In this document: in pieces, positions 53,542 to 63,599 of the stretch | How the letters are laid out: the number at the start of each line of letters is the position of its first letter | Numbering within the stretch: position 1 is the first letter of the stretch | From: Halomicrobium salinisoli | GTDB lineage: Archaea > Halobacteriota > Halobacteria > Halobacteriales > Haloarculaceae | Reading direction: 5' to 3' | Assembly (NCBI RefSeq): GCF_020405185.1 | Contig: NZ_CP084463.1 | Span: 248,001 to 312,000, forward strand | DNA: 64,000 nt | Translations under genes and position numbers: made by a program | Notes under the pieces: model-generated | Told to the model about the DNA's origin: nothing | The model's database searches: none | What the model saw: only the letters and a program-made list of their open reading frames with translations

Positions 53542-56403
53542 ATGAGTCAACAACACGACACACTTGATGAGCTGGAGCCACTTGCGATTGAGGGGAATCT
53601 TCCGCTAAAAGCGGTTGGGATCGAGAATCTCAAAGAGGCCAATCCGAGTTCTATGCCTCCCCATCGCTATCTCCATCCTTGGTTTGCTCGACGTCCTACA
53701 CCGGCGTCTCGTCTAGCGATTTTAGCATCTGTTCTACCGAAGGGGATTTCTTCAGACGAACTTCTCCGCCTTATGCAAATTGGCCCAAATGTGGAGATAG
53801 AGGGGGGAATTGAAGAATACGTAGCTAAGAAGAAGGCATCCGAAGACGAACGAAGTGGGAACATCAGAGAGCATTACGGTTATCCACGATTACATACCCA
53901 GGTACCAACTAAAGATGAGATGGATTCGTTCCATCAGGATCTCAAAGAGACCTGGAACGGAGAATTACCTACCGTACTAGATCCAACGGCAGGAGGTGGT
54001 GTTATACCATTTGAATCCCTTCGCTATGGTCTACCGACTAAGGCAAACGAACTTAATCCGGTTCCGACACTTATCCTCCGGGTTATGCTGGAATATGCCC
54101 CTGACGTTGGCTCTCTAGAAACTGACCTCCGAGATTGGAGTGAAAAGATCGACGACCGTGCGAAAGAGAACTTAGCAGAGTACTTCCCTACGACTGACTC
54201 CAATCACGAAATCGACTGCTATATTTGCACACATAAGATAACTTGTCCGACGTGTAACAGCGATCTTCCTCTTGTTTCTAAATGGTCATTACGAACCCGA
54301 TTTGACGCAAATGACGTATTTGTTCGTCCTCACGTGAAAGAAGATGGTAGCATAGAATATACCTGTACCAAGGGATCTTCCGATGATTTCAACCATAGTG
54401 ACGGTCCTGTCTCGCGGGGAGGCAACGCTGAATGTATAAACTGTGGGGTAGTCACCGAATCAGAAAAAATTCGGGAGATGTTCAAAGCAGGGGAGTTCGA
54501 ATATGAAACGTACGCTGTCCGATATCTAACCGATCAGGGTGACCATGGCTTCCGAGCTCCCCGACCAGAGGATATCGAGGCTCTTGAGAAGATAAGAGAA
54601 CGAGTTGAGTCGGATTACCAGTTAGCTACATTTCTTACTACCTCCATTCCAGAAGGCGAAAAAACGAAAGAGCCCAGGGAGCATGGGCTGACCGAATGGA
54701 GGGACGTTTTTAGTCCAAGGCAGTTGGTGTCATACTACGAATACCTTGAGGCTTTCAATCATTTTAAACCGCAAATAGAACGGGAGTACGACCAGAAGAC
54801 CTCAGAAGCGATTCTAACTCTTCTCTCGTTAGTAGCTGGGAAGGTTATCGATCGTAATTCTCGTTTTTCACCTTGGGATACTACCAAAGGAGTCCCCTCA
54901 AATGCACTTGGAGGAAAGCATCTGACTCTCCAGAAATCCTTCCCAGTAGTGAACATGTCTACAGAGGGTATCGGGAGTTACCAATCTTCGATGGAACGAA
55001 TCATTGATTCCTACGAGGAGATTGTGGATTATATTCCTGAAGACTCTGATACTGGTGAAGTAAACTGTGGCGATGCCGCTAATCTACCCTATGAGGATGG
55101 CAGTATTCAAGCAGCGATTATGGATCCACCATATTATAGCAGTATAATGTATGCTGAACTATCTGATATATTCTATGTGCTACTAAATGAGTATCTTGGG
55201 GGGATATTCCATGACGATTTCCAGGCAGAGCTAACCAATAAAGAAGATGAAGCTGTTGCGAATCCGAGCAGATTTGAAGCAGTATCAGGTGATGGGTCTT
55301 CGAACAAAGAGTTAGCGAACGACCACTATGAATCGAAAATGAGCGCGATCTTCTCGGAGGTCTACCGTGTACTTGAACCAGGTGGGGTAATGACCGTGAT
55401 GTTCACTCACAAGGAAACAGATGCCTGGGACACGCTTACTATGTCGCTAATAAATTCTGGGTTCACAATTACATCAACGCACCCCGTTACGAGTGAAATG
55501 CCAGCGCGAATAGATACTCAAGGCGGTGGTTCAGCGGACAGTACCTTGCTCTTGGTAGGTAGAAAGCCAGTCTCAGAACAAGTTAAGGACGATCAGCCCT
55601 CGTTATGGAGCGATGTTAGGAATGACACCCGCGATGTCGCAAAGAAAGCCGCACGCGACCTTCTCACGTCAAGTTTGAACTTGACGAAAACTGACGTCAT
55701 CATCAGCGCATTCGGTCCGACATTACGTGTCTTTGCAGATGCGTATCCGGTTGTAGATGACGAGGACAATGAGGTTCCTCCGCGACGTGCTCTTGAAGAG
55801 GCACGAGAAGCGGTTACTCAGGTTCTTGTTGAGGAGTACTTGGACACAGAAGGGATTGAGGAGCTTGACAATGTCACCGAATGGTATATTCTCTGCTGGC
55901 TGGTTTACGAGAAACAGACATTCTCCTACGACGAGGGTCGACAGCTTGGGCTCGGTATCGGTGTTGATGTTGATGAGATCAAGCGCAGCACGAAGACCTG
56001 GCGTAAGAACCGCGGTGATATCAAACTCCGCGGGCACGCTGATCGCGTCCAGAACATTAACGAGAAGCCTGAGAACCGCTCCAGTCGTCTCCCCGTCGAT
56101 CCGGACAATCTCTCGTTCGGCCGAGCACTCGACGCGGTCCACGCGGCAATGCACGTCTATGATGTCAAGGGTGAGAGTGCCTGCTGCGACTGGATTCGCG
56201 AGCGGAACTTTAACTCCGATTCGACGTTCAAGGCGACGCTAAAGGCGCTGCTCCAAGTGCTGCCTCAAGATCATGAGGACTGGGAACTGGCACGTGATCT
56301 CGCGGTTGGTCGAACGCGGGATCTGCTGGATCTCGATTTCAATCCGAGCGTCTTTGTTGACGATCAGGACGAGAGACACCAGAGCGACGTAACTAACTTC
56401 TAA
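53542..56403 (+). CDS. DUF1156-type adenine DNA methylase
   Basis: A 953-residue SAM-dependent methylase of the COG1743/DUF1156 group. HPWFARRP (45-52) is the N-terminal DUF1156 signature, DPTAGGGVIPFE (147-158) the SAM-binding motif, and DPPY (528-531) the N6-adenine catalytic motif. A Cys cluster (CYICTHKITCPTC, about 229-241, with CINC further on) forms an inserted zinc finger. It would mark host DNA against the partner helicase-nuclease. ATG 53542 begins the conserved N-terminus. Most of the gene is AT-rich (about 45-52% GC in sample lines), whereas codons after about 55930 return to about 63%. Confidence 0.9.
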   Translation: MSQQHDTLDELEPLAIEGNLPLKAVGIENLKEANPSSMPPHRYLHPWFARRPTPASRLAILASVLPKGISSDELLRLMQIGPNVEIEGGIEEYVAKKKASEDERSGNIREHYGYPRLHTQVPTKDEMDSFHQDLKETWNGELPTVLDPTAGGGVIPFESLRYGLPTKANELNPVPTLILRVMLEYAPDVGSLETDLRDWSEKIDDRAKENLAEYFPTTDSNHEIDCYICTHKITCPTCNSDLPLVSKWSLRTRFDANDVFVRPHVKEDGSIEYTCTKGSSDDFNHSDGPVSRGGNAECINCGVVTESEKIREMFKAGEFEYETYAVRYLTDQGDHGFRAPRPEDIEALEKIRERVESDYQLATFLTTSIPEGEKTKEPREHGLTEWRDVFSPRQLVSYYEYLEAFNHFKPQIEREYDQKTSEAILTLLSLVAGKVIDRNSRFSPWDTTKGVPSNALGGKHLTLQKSFPVVNMSTEGIGSYQSSMERIIDSYEEIVDYIPEDSDTGEVNCGDAANLPYEDGSIQAAIMDPPYYSSIMYAELSDIFYVLLNEYLGGIFHDDFQAELTNKEDEAVANPSRFEAVSGDGSSNKELANDHYESKMSAIFSEVYRVLEPGGVMTVMFTHKETDAWDTLTMSLINSGFTITSTHPVTSEMPARIDTQGGGSADSTLLLVGRKPVSEQVKDDQPSLWSDVRNDTRDVAKKAARDLLTSSLNLTKTDVIISAFGPTLRVFADAYPVVDDEDNEVPPRRALEEAREAVTQVLVEEYLDTEGIEELDNVTEWYILCWLVYEKQTFSYDEGRQLGLGIGVDVDEIKRSTKTWRKNRGDIKLRGHADRVQNINEKPENRSSRLPVDPDNLSFGRALDAVHAAMHVYDVKGESACCDWIRERNFNSDSTFKATLKALLQVLPQDHEDWELARDLAVGRTRDLLDLDFNPSVFVDDQDERHQSDVTNF

Positions 56404-56406
56404 GGG

Positions 56407-56736
56407 TCACTCGCTAGCTCGTTCGCCCGTCTCGATCCGAAGCACGACCTCCTCTTCCGAATCAAGCACCGATAGCATACTTCCGCCAATCTGCGCTCCA
56501 CTTTCGTCGAGAAAGTGGATCTCCAGATCGCCGTCGGACGAGGCGTGGAGCGTGATCTCTGATGTATCCGTCTCGTCGAAGTCCTGAAGGGTCGCCCGAT
56601 CGAAGTGGACCTGTCCCTGCTCAACAGAGTTGACGAGTCGGCTTAGAAACTCGTCCCAGGTATCGGTCGATCCTTTGGCGTCGGCCAATTGATCGTACAC
56701 GGCTTCGTCGATTTTGAGGGTCTTCCGGTTAGACAT
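56407..56736 (-). CDS. VapB-like antitoxin/ribbon-helix-helix-type small protein
   Basis: A 109-residue protein. The N-terminus SNRKTLKIDEAVYDQLADAK followed by TWDEFLSRLV matches the haloarchaeal VapB-like antitoxin group (DUF7557-like), a DNA-binding beta-helix-helix unit. The rest is an acidic beta-rich domain of about 65 residues. No VapC or other toxin is adjacent; the divergent DUF262 gene shares the promoter region, so this protein could regulate it. It is the only minus-strand gene of the island and ends 3 bases from the methylase stop. ATG 56736 is favoured over 56793 because of the TATA box at 56761-56770. Confidence 0.65.
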   Translation of the reverse strand: MSNRKTLKIDEAVYDQLADAKGSTDTWDEFLSRLVNSVEQGQVHFDRATLQDFDETDTSEITLHASSDGDLEIHFLDESGAQIGGSMLSVLDSEEEVVLRIETGERASE

Positions 56737-56760
56737 TCCCAACACAGATATTTTTGGATT

Positions 56761-56770
56761 CAATATATAT
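56761..56770 (-). promoter_or_regulatory. TATA box of the antitoxin-like gene
   Basis: Minus-strand ATATATATTG about 29 bases upstream of ATG 56736. It shares a 145-base region with the divergent promoter of the DUF262 gene, so one regulator could control both. Confidence 0.6.
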
Positions 56771-56851
56771 CCAGCCCATAGTCTTACAGTCAAGTCAATC
56801 CAGCTGAGAGTTCTATCCTATCTAAGCGCTTGCTTGAGAGATTATACTAAC

Positions 56852-56859
56852 TTTTATAC
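56852..56859 (+). promoter_or_regulatory. TATA box of the DUF262 gene
   Basis: TTTTATAC centred about 27 bases upstream of ATG 56882. The spacing predicts a leaderless mRNA and supports this ATG over the longer upstream frame. Confidence 0.65.
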
Positions 56860-56881
56860 CCGGCTGTTACATCGAAGTGTT

Positions 56882-58966
56882 ATGGCTGATTCGGGGACGA
56901 AGAACTTCGGTTCAATCCTTTCGGACGGTCTCTACCGGATTCCGAACTACCAGCGCGGCTACGCGTGGACGAGTGACGAGGTGAATGCGCTTCTAGATGA
57001 CCTAGAGTACGTTACTGAGAACGAAGCCGTCGAGGACCACTATCTTAACTCGATCATCGTCACAGGGGCGGAAGCAGAAAGTGCGACAGACGTATCGCAC
57101 GTTATCGACGGCCAACAGCGTCTCCTTACATCTGCACTGCTGGCGAATGAGGTACTGCGGAAAGCCTTCGAACTGGGCGACGGTGACGACCCAAACATCG
57201 AACAACTTCGGTTGAACGTAGAGGACAAACTCTACACAGACGTATTCAAGCGGAGCGCCAGACGAGTCCAACATCGCGTACTGCCGGCCGAAGAGCACAG
57301 AGAGACGTTCGAACAGCTCATCCCCACTGACCTACAGGAGGATCGAGACTTCGACTCTATCGAAGCCGACGCGGAATCACCGTCTGAACAGAAACTCGTT
57401 GAGGCCGTCGACGCTATTTCAACCCGCCTCGATGCGCTGCTGGAATCGGGAGCGGATGATTCGGCGAATGACAAACTCATTTACCTCGATCGGCTCGCGA
57501 ATACGCTGCACAGCGACTTCACGGCGACGCTCCACGAAGTGGATAGCTCGTCGGAGGCCGGGCGGATCTTCGAGGCGATCAACGATCGCGGTCGAGATCT
57601 CAATCGGGCCGATAAGATCAAAAGCTACCTCGTCTATCGCACGTCTCTCGGCGACGTAGATCGGATCGACGTCGAGGATATCCACGAGACCTTCACACAG
57701 ATCTACGAGCGACTGAACCAGTATTCCTCTGATCCGGCAAAGGTCGACGGGCTGGTCGATCGCTTGATCGGACAACACTGGAACATGTTTGCAGGCGAGG
57801 ACCAGATATCGAGAACGGACGATCTGATTGGTCGCCACGAGAGAGCCAACGAAGATCTGAACCAAATCAAACACGCCGAGTACCATATCCCGAAGCAGGC
57901 TGACGACGATCGAGTCGGAAAATGGATCGAGGTGTACCTGGAGTCGCTACGGCACGCGGCAGATGCGTACGTCCACATTCGGGGACCTGACCAGCAAGGG
58001 CTGTTTGACGAACTTGACGAGAAGTTAGCGGACGGGGTCAATGCCAGCGACGTCCGCCATTATCTGTATGCTATCGAGACATTCGGCCCGTCCACGACGC
58101 ATGCTCTCTCTATGGCACTGTATATGCGGTTCATCGAGAAGGAAACGTACGAATCGATAACGGAAGCGTTGGAGAAGCTCGTGATGCGTATGTTTGGCGT
58201 CGGCGGGGCTAGAAGAGATACAAAACGAAATAACTTCGAATCGCTCTCCAGGGTCCTCTTCTGGTCGGCTCGTGACGACCTTACGAGCGTCTTCCTCGAA
58301 GATTCATCGATTGTGTCGGGTATCCGTGATGATGAAGACAAGTATGAGATCGAAGGAACGATTGACGACGCCGATCAGGTCACGGATCTAATAGAGACGT
58401 GGGCCCACAATTATTCTCATGAGACAGAAGACGATGAAGTGGTCGACGTGTTCGAGAGGCGACTCAGAAAGGACAATCTCGATGGTCTTGGCGTTGCAGG
58501 CTGGGGTGGTCTGAGCACGAGCGAACTCAAGAACTACATGCTCTATTGCTACGAAGAATCAATTCGTAGAGGCGGTGCTGGACTATCGACGTATCTTCAA
58601 GCGGGTATCTACGATTATACGATCGAACACGTGTGGCCGGACAAGCGTTCGGACGAGGATATTGCGCCAGAACTAGACGACGACGAATACGCACACTACA
58701 TAGAGCGACTGGGCAATCTTGCGTTCCTATCCCTCTCAGAAAATTCGAGTGCGGGGAATTACGATTATGAAACGAAGTGGGAACGGACATACGAAGACGC
58801 TGGAGATGGGACGAAGATGTTCCGGTCCGAATTCCCCGATCCGACGGGTGAGCAGATGAACGAGGCAACCAAGGCAGGCTATAAGTCATGGGGCACGGAT
58901 ATCATTGAGTGGCGAAGCGACCGGATGGCCGAGAAGTTAGCCGATTACTGGAGTTGCTCTGACTGA
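56882..58966 (+). CDS. DUF262/DUF1524 GmrSD-like nuclease
   Basis: A 694-residue protein with the two-domain plan of GmrSD-type (type IV) restriction enzymes. DUF262 at the N-terminus has YRIPNYQRGYAWT and VIDGQQRLLTSALL, the ParB-like DGQQR nucleotide-binding motif; NDRGRDLNRADKIKSYLV follows near 240. DUF1524 at the C-terminus has TIEHVWPDK (about 580-588) and LGNLAFLSLSENSSAGN, the His-Asn pattern of HNH nucleases. Members cut modified, often glucosylated, phage DNA using NTP. It lies inside the DUF499 cassette but has its own promoter, so it may be a second, independent defence unit. Confidence 0.85.
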   Translation: MADSGTKNFGSILSDGLYRIPNYQRGYAWTSDEVNALLDDLEYVTENEAVEDHYLNSIIVTGAEAESATDVSHVIDGQQRLLTSALLANEVLRKAFELGDGDDPNIEQLRLNVEDKLYTDVFKRSARRVQHRVLPAEEHRETFEQLIPTDLQEDRDFDSIEADAESPSEQKLVEAVDAISTRLDALLESGADDSANDKLIYLDRLANTLHSDFTATLHEVDSSSEAGRIFEAINDRGRDLNRADKIKSYLVYRTSLGDVDRIDVEDIHETFTQIYERLNQYSSDPAKVDGLVDRLIGQHWNMFAGEDQISRTDDLIGRHERANEDLNQIKHAEYHIPKQADDDRVGKWIEVYLESLRHAADAYVHIRGPDQQGLFDELDEKLADGVNASDVRHYLYAIETFGPSTTHALSMALYMRFIEKETYESITEALEKLVMRMFGVGGARRDTKRNNFESLSRVLFWSARDDLTSVFLEDSSIVSGIRDDEDKYEIEGTIDDADQVTDLIETWAHNYSHETEDDEVVDVFERRLRKDNLDGLGVAGWGGLSTSELKNYMLYCYEESIRRGGAGLSTYLQAGIYDYTIEHVWPDKRSDEDIAPELDDDEYAHYIERLGNLAFLSLSENSSAGNYDYETKWERTYEDAGDGTKMFRSEFPDPTGEQMNEATKAGYKSWGTDIIEWRSDRMAEKLADYWSCSD

Positions 58967-59157
58967 CTGTTCGTATAGTAGTTGACGAGTTCTCGTCTAT
59001 TGCGAACATATGATGGTAATAACTAACGAGCCAGTCACAAATAAAGTCACAGCGGTAGTATCTAGCGAAGAAGACCTATAGAATATGTCTTGTTCATATC
59101 GAGATAGTGGATTGCCTATTAAGTGATCTTACGCACAAGGATGTGAGTATCCGAAAA

Positions 59158-62100
59158 ATGCCCTCGCTCGCCGATCGAGAGTGGAGGTCGATCTACGAAA
59201 GTCAATCGCAGCCAGAAGGCGCCTATCTCGTCAATGAGTTCTACGTACCTGCATTGGAACAAAGTATCCGCTACGATCGCGTCGCCGGCTACTTCTCTAG
59301 CAGTGCACTCGCGGTCGCTTCCCGTGGGATCGATGCGCTCCTCGAAAACGGCGGCGAGATGCGATTGGTGGTCGGTACTGAGCTGTACACGACTGACAGA
59401 CCGGTCTTCGAGGCGCTGACAGACGAATTAAGCGGTTCGTTGGAGGGCCTGGATGACGAACAGCTTGACGCCCAGCTACGTCTCCTCGCCCGTCTCCTCC
59501 GCGAGGATCGGCTCCGGATCAAGGTTGCCGTTCCCCGCCAGGGATCGTGGCGCGTCTTCCATCCGAAAATGGGAATCTTCTACGACGAGGATGGGAACGC
59601 CCTCTCGTTCGAGGGGAGCGTCAACGAGACCGTCGGCGGGTGGAAGAACAACTACGAACGGTTCAAGGTCCACCGGTCGTGGGAGGACCAGCAGGCGACG
59701 TACGTTGACGGCGACATCGATACCTTCGAGCGGCTATGGGAGGACGAACACCCCTACGTCGAGGTGTACGATCTGCCGGACGCTATCGAGCAAGAACTCA
59801 TCGAGTGGAAGGATCCGGGATCCCAGACGGAACTGGAAGAGGCGATCCAGATCGTCCGGGATGAGGCACCTCCGACCGAGCACGACAAGGCGAATATCAT
59901 CGCCGACGGGCATCTATCGCCTGGCGGGCTCGCCCTCGCGGAGGAAGCCAGCACGATCACGCCGTGGCCGCACCAGCGCGTCGTCTCGGACACGCTCGTC
60001 AACACGTATCCGAATAGCTTCTTGCTCTGTGACGAGGTCGGGCTCGGGAAGACGATCGAAGCCGGATTGACGCTTTCTCGATTGGGTCTCACTGGCGAGC
60101 TCGAGACAGGACTGTTGCTTGTTCCGGCAAGCCTCACCGTCCAGTGGCAGGAGGAGCTGTGGGAGAAGTTCAGCCTGAACGCGTATCGATACGATCGCGG
60201 CAGCGACTACGAGTACGCCTTTATCGACGCTCTCGGTAGAGAGCAGTCCCCACCTGCGGCCGCCGACCTGGATCTCGATGCCGACGAACGAGAGCAAGCG
60301 TGGGTAGACAGTCCGATCTGGCGGTTCCTGCACGAGCACCAGGGTGACGACGAGACCGTCGGTCCGACGATCGTAATCATGTCTTGGCACACGGCGCGAC
60401 TACAGGACCGGTGGGATCAGGTTGCGCCGGAGGACGGTGGACCGAGCCGAACTCGCGACGATGTCCCGGCGAGCTGTCGGGGACGATCGTCTGAGGGCCG
60501 CGACGGAGTATGGGATGCCGTCATCGTCGACGAGGCACACAACGCTCGCAAGGGGAGTAACTTCTACTCGCTGCTCGAACGGCTTCGAGACCACACCCAG
60601 ACGTACTACTTGCTGACGGCGACGCCAATGCAGTTGCACGCCGGCGAGCTCTACGATCTGATGTCCCTGCTCGATCTCCCCGGTGAGTGGGATGACAAAG
60701 ACGAGTTCGTCCAGTTCTTCCAGACACGACGGGCTCTCTCGCAAGCACTCGATTCCGAACTGAGCGACACCGACAACTCCTCGGATGACACGTGGTCCGC
60801 ACAGGCGACGCTCGCTGACGGCCGCTACCAAGATCGACTCCCAACCGATCGGAGTCTCGCGGATCGCGTTTTCGACTCAATCGGCGCCGAATTGGACGTG
60901 AGCGACGACCAGCACGCCCGATCGATCGCCAAACAGCGCGTTCTGCGTGCCTGTGATCTTGCCAGGAACTACGGGGTATACTACGACGGGTACATCGACA
61001 CATTCGACGCCGCGCTCGACGAGTACGATGTCGATCCCTTCGATGCCAAAGAGGACGAGAAACTCAAGTATCTCCTGTATCCGGAGTGGAAGGCCGAGGA
61101 CGAGTGGCTGATGTTCTCGCGGAACGATCGTCTCGAGGCACTAGACGAGCTCACCGAGGCGGGGTGGCAGGTCGTCCAGGACGTTCTGGCCTCGTCGACG
61201 CCAGTCGACGCGCTCATCCACCGCAATACTCGGGACACGCTGCGCAAATACGAACGCGTCGGGCTCCTTGACGCGACAGTGCCCAATCGCGATCCCGAGC
61301 AACGGACGATCGAACTGACCGAGGCGACCCGGCACGTCTACGACCGCATCGACGAGTTCACACGGAAGTTCTATAAGCTCGCCCAGCAGTCCGATGAGAC
61401 CGAGTCTCGGGCGATCGGGTTCGTGATGACCACCTACCGGCAACGGCTCACGAGCAGCGTCTACGCGATCTCACAGAGCCTCCAGAATCGCCTTCGGAAA
61501 CTCCGGAGCCAGCGAGCTGTCCTCAAGGGGAAACAGCGAGCAAAGAATCGTGATCGGAGCGGCTCCGAACAGGTCGTCCTCGACACAATCTCCGAGTACG
61601 ATATCGAGGATATCGACGCGCTGGAAGAACTGGAGGGTGATCTGGAGGATGCCGACCTCTCAGAGATTATCCCTAATGTCACCGACGAAGGGCTCCATCT
61701 GCTGGAACAGGAGATCGAAGAGTTGGAATCGTTCGTCGACGAGCTCGCAAGCATCGATCAGGATCCGAAGATTAGCCAACTGATCGACGACCTCGACGAG
61801 TTAGATCGAGCCGGGCACAACCGGGTGATCATCTTCACCCAGTACGCGGATACGATGGACTTCATTCGTGAGAGCCTCGTCTCTATTCACGGCGAGACGG
61901 TCGCCACGTATTCCGGCCGTGGCGGTGAACTCTACGATTCCGAGAGCGAGGAGTGGACGACGGTCGGCAAGGAGCGAGTCAAGCGCGAGTTCGCTACCGA
62001 TGATGGGCAGGTCGACATCCTCGTCTGTACGGACTCGGCCAGTGAGGGGCTGAACCTCCAGGAGTGTGGCGCACTCATCAACTATGATCTTCCGTGGAAT

Positions 62101-63093
62101 CCGATGCGCGTTGAACAACGCATCGGACGGATCGACCGTATCGGACAGCGATACGATGAGGTTACGATCCTGAACTACAGCTACGAGGACACGGTCGAGA
62201 CGGATATCTACGAGCGCCTGGATAGACGGATCGGCCTCTTCGAGAACGTAGTTGGTGATATGCAGCCGATTCTATCTGGTGTTAGCGAGCAGATTCGGTC
62301 TGCGACTTTGGAAGCGGACCAGCACGAGAGTCAGGAAGTGGTAGAGCGAGCCGATCAGGAGTTCGCTGAGCAGATCGAACAGCAGGAAGAGCGGGACCGT
62401 GTCGACGTTGGGGAATCGCTCGACACTGTCGACGATCTCGTCGCACAGGACGTCATCGACGAAGCGAAGTTAGACGCGTGGTCGTCGCACGAACACCCAG
62501 ATCTCACTGAGGTCGGTGACGAGCAATACAGCTATCCCGCACCATTTACCGTATCTGGCTTAGAGAGCGTACTTGTTGGGAACACGACGCTCGCTGAGGA
62601 GGGGATTCAGTTCACCTCCGCAAGCGACCTCGATATTGAGGGAAGTACTCGTGAAGATACGGATATCGCAGAGTTCGAAGACGAAATCTACCGGCTCGAA
62701 GGGGAAGTGCTTGCCATTCCTGAGCAGAAAGACGAGCAGACAGTTGCGCACGCCGTTGCACCAGCGGAGAATACGGTCGCCGTAACGTTTTCAACCGATT
62801 GTGCTGATGCGTACCCTTCAGTGTATCATCTCGCTCCCGGAAACCCCCTACTGGACCAACTTATTGGCACTCTCCGGGCTACGACGGAGGATCCGGAACG
62901 ACTATCGAAGAACGCTAGATCACGAGAAGACAGTGAACACGTAGTTGTATGCGGGTGGGGGCGTGATGGTACAATCGCCACTCTCAATCCGGACGGGACT
63001 GTCGAAGGAACACTAAGCGCCAATGTTCTCTCGTCGTGGTGTGATATCTTCTTGGACAATCGTGGCTCTACAGGGACGACATCGGAACCATAA
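59158..63093 (+). CDS. PLD-SNF2 helicase fusion of the defence cassette
   Basis: A 1311-residue fusion. Residues about 1-190 are a phospholipase-D-type nuclease half with HPKMGIFYD (His135) and EGSVNET. A SNF2/RapA-like motor follows: DEVGLGKT (292-299), DEAH (458-461), TATPMQLH, FTQYADTMDF, and the last motif with EQRIGRIDRIGQ near 990. Coiled-coil segments near 800-870 lie between the lobes. A C-terminal part of about 250 residues is unassigned. It would translocate on invading DNA and cut it, comparable in role to DISARM components. ATG 59158 is preferred; GTG 59107 is in frame. The 191-base gap before it has no gene. Confidence 0.87.
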   Translation: MPSLADREWRSIYESQSQPEGAYLVNEFYVPALEQSIRYDRVAGYFSSSALAVASRGIDALLENGGEMRLVVGTELYTTDRPVFEALTDELSGSLEGLDDEQLDAQLRLLARLLREDRLRIKVAVPRQGSWRVFHPKMGIFYDEDGNALSFEGSVNETVGGWKNNYERFKVHRSWEDQQATYVDGDIDTFERLWEDEHPYVEVYDLPDAIEQELIEWKDPGSQTELEEAIQIVRDEAPPTEHDKANIIADGHLSPGGLALAEEASTITPWPHQRVVSDTLVNTYPNSFLLCDEVGLGKTIEAGLTLSRLGLTGELETGLLLVPASLTVQWQEELWEKFSLNAYRYDRGSDYEYAFIDALGREQSPPAAADLDLDADEREQAWVDSPIWRFLHEHQGDDETVGPTIVIMSWHTARLQDRWDQVAPEDGGPSRTRDDVPASCRGRSSEGRDGVWDAVIVDEAHNARKGSNFYSLLERLRDHTQTYYLLTATPMQLHAGELYDLMSLLDLPGEWDDKDEFVQFFQTRRALSQALDSELSDTDNSSDDTWSAQATLADGRYQDRLPTDRSLADRVFDSIGAELDVSDDQHARSIAKQRVLRACDLARNYGVYYDGYIDTFDAALDEYDVDPFDAKEDEKLKYLLYPEWKAEDEWLMFSRNDRLEALDELTEAGWQVVQDVLASSTPVDALIHRNTRDTLRKYERVGLLDATVPNRDPEQRTIELTEATRHVYDRIDEFTRKFYKLAQQSDETESRAIGFVMTTYRQRLTSSVYAISQSLQNRLRKLRSQRAVLKGKQRAKNRDRSGSEQVVLDTISEYDIEDIDALEELEGDLEDADLSEIIPNVTDEGLHLLEQEIEELESFVDELASIDQDPKISQLIDDLDELDRAGHNRVIIFTQYADTMDFIRESLVSIHGETVATYSGRGGELYDSESEEWTTVGKERVKREFATDDGQVDILVCTDSASEGLNLQECGALINYDLPWNPMRVEQRIGRIDRIGQRYDEVTILNYSYEDTVETDIYERLDRRIGLFENVVGDMQPILSGVSEQIRSATLEADQHESQEVVERADQEFAEQIEQQEERDRVDVGESLDTVDDLVAQDVIDEAKLDAWSSHEHPDLTEVGDEQYSYPAPFTVSGLESVLVGNTTLAEEGIQFTSASDLDIEGSTREDTDIAEFEDEIYRLEGEVLAIPEQKDEQTVAHAVAPAENTVAVTFSTDCADAYPSVYHLAPGNPLLDQLIGTLRATTEDPERLSKNARSREDSEHVVVCGWGRDGTIATLNPDGTVEGTLSANVLSSWCDIFLDNRGSTGTTSEP

Positions 63094-63599
63094 ATTGGCT
63101 ACTAGGGGTGGAGCCTGACCTATTTCGCTACCAACCCAAGGCCTGCTGTCACGTGATTTCTGTACTGGTCAACCGGACGTGTCCTCTTCGCTTTCTCCTT
63201 CGTGGACGCAGTAGGATGTGGAGTTTTGAGGGCTTCGAGGTAGACCAGATTCTCTGGCTCCGGTTTCTTGACTCGGACCAAGATACCGATTTCGGCCGGG
63301 TGAAACTAGTTGTCCTCCTCCTTCTTCACTCTCTCCTATAGCGATTTGATGTAGGACAGGTAGCCGATATCGATTGGTGCACTCACTGCGCCACAGGCTC
63401 TAACGATACTCTCTCAGGCCCTGACGTTGGCACCCAAAAAGAGCCTTTGCTCGATGCATTTTCCCAGCCGGTTTCTGTCTTGGTTGGGAACGAGAAATCT
63501 GAACGCGATTATCGATTCGATGCCCCTATCGACGGTCTCCCCGCCGACCTAACGCTCTCACGGAACCGTTATCCGGCAGCCGCATGTTGGTTGCCCAGA
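63094..63599 (+). other. 506-base stretch without a convincing gene
   Basis: No ORF with credible coding character is complete here. From 63342 to 63599 there is a stop-free frame that runs straight into the next gene and looks protein-like (it contains WCTHC and DYRFDAPIDGLPADLTLS), but it has no ATG or GTG and opens right after a TAG. It could be the 5' part of that gene using a TTG start, or the remains of a broken gene. Confidence 0.5.

Noticed and set aside
63108..63341. 77-codon frame after the PLD-SNF2 helicase
   Set aside because: No family resemblance and irregular composition; it is probably chance, or debris of a lost gene.
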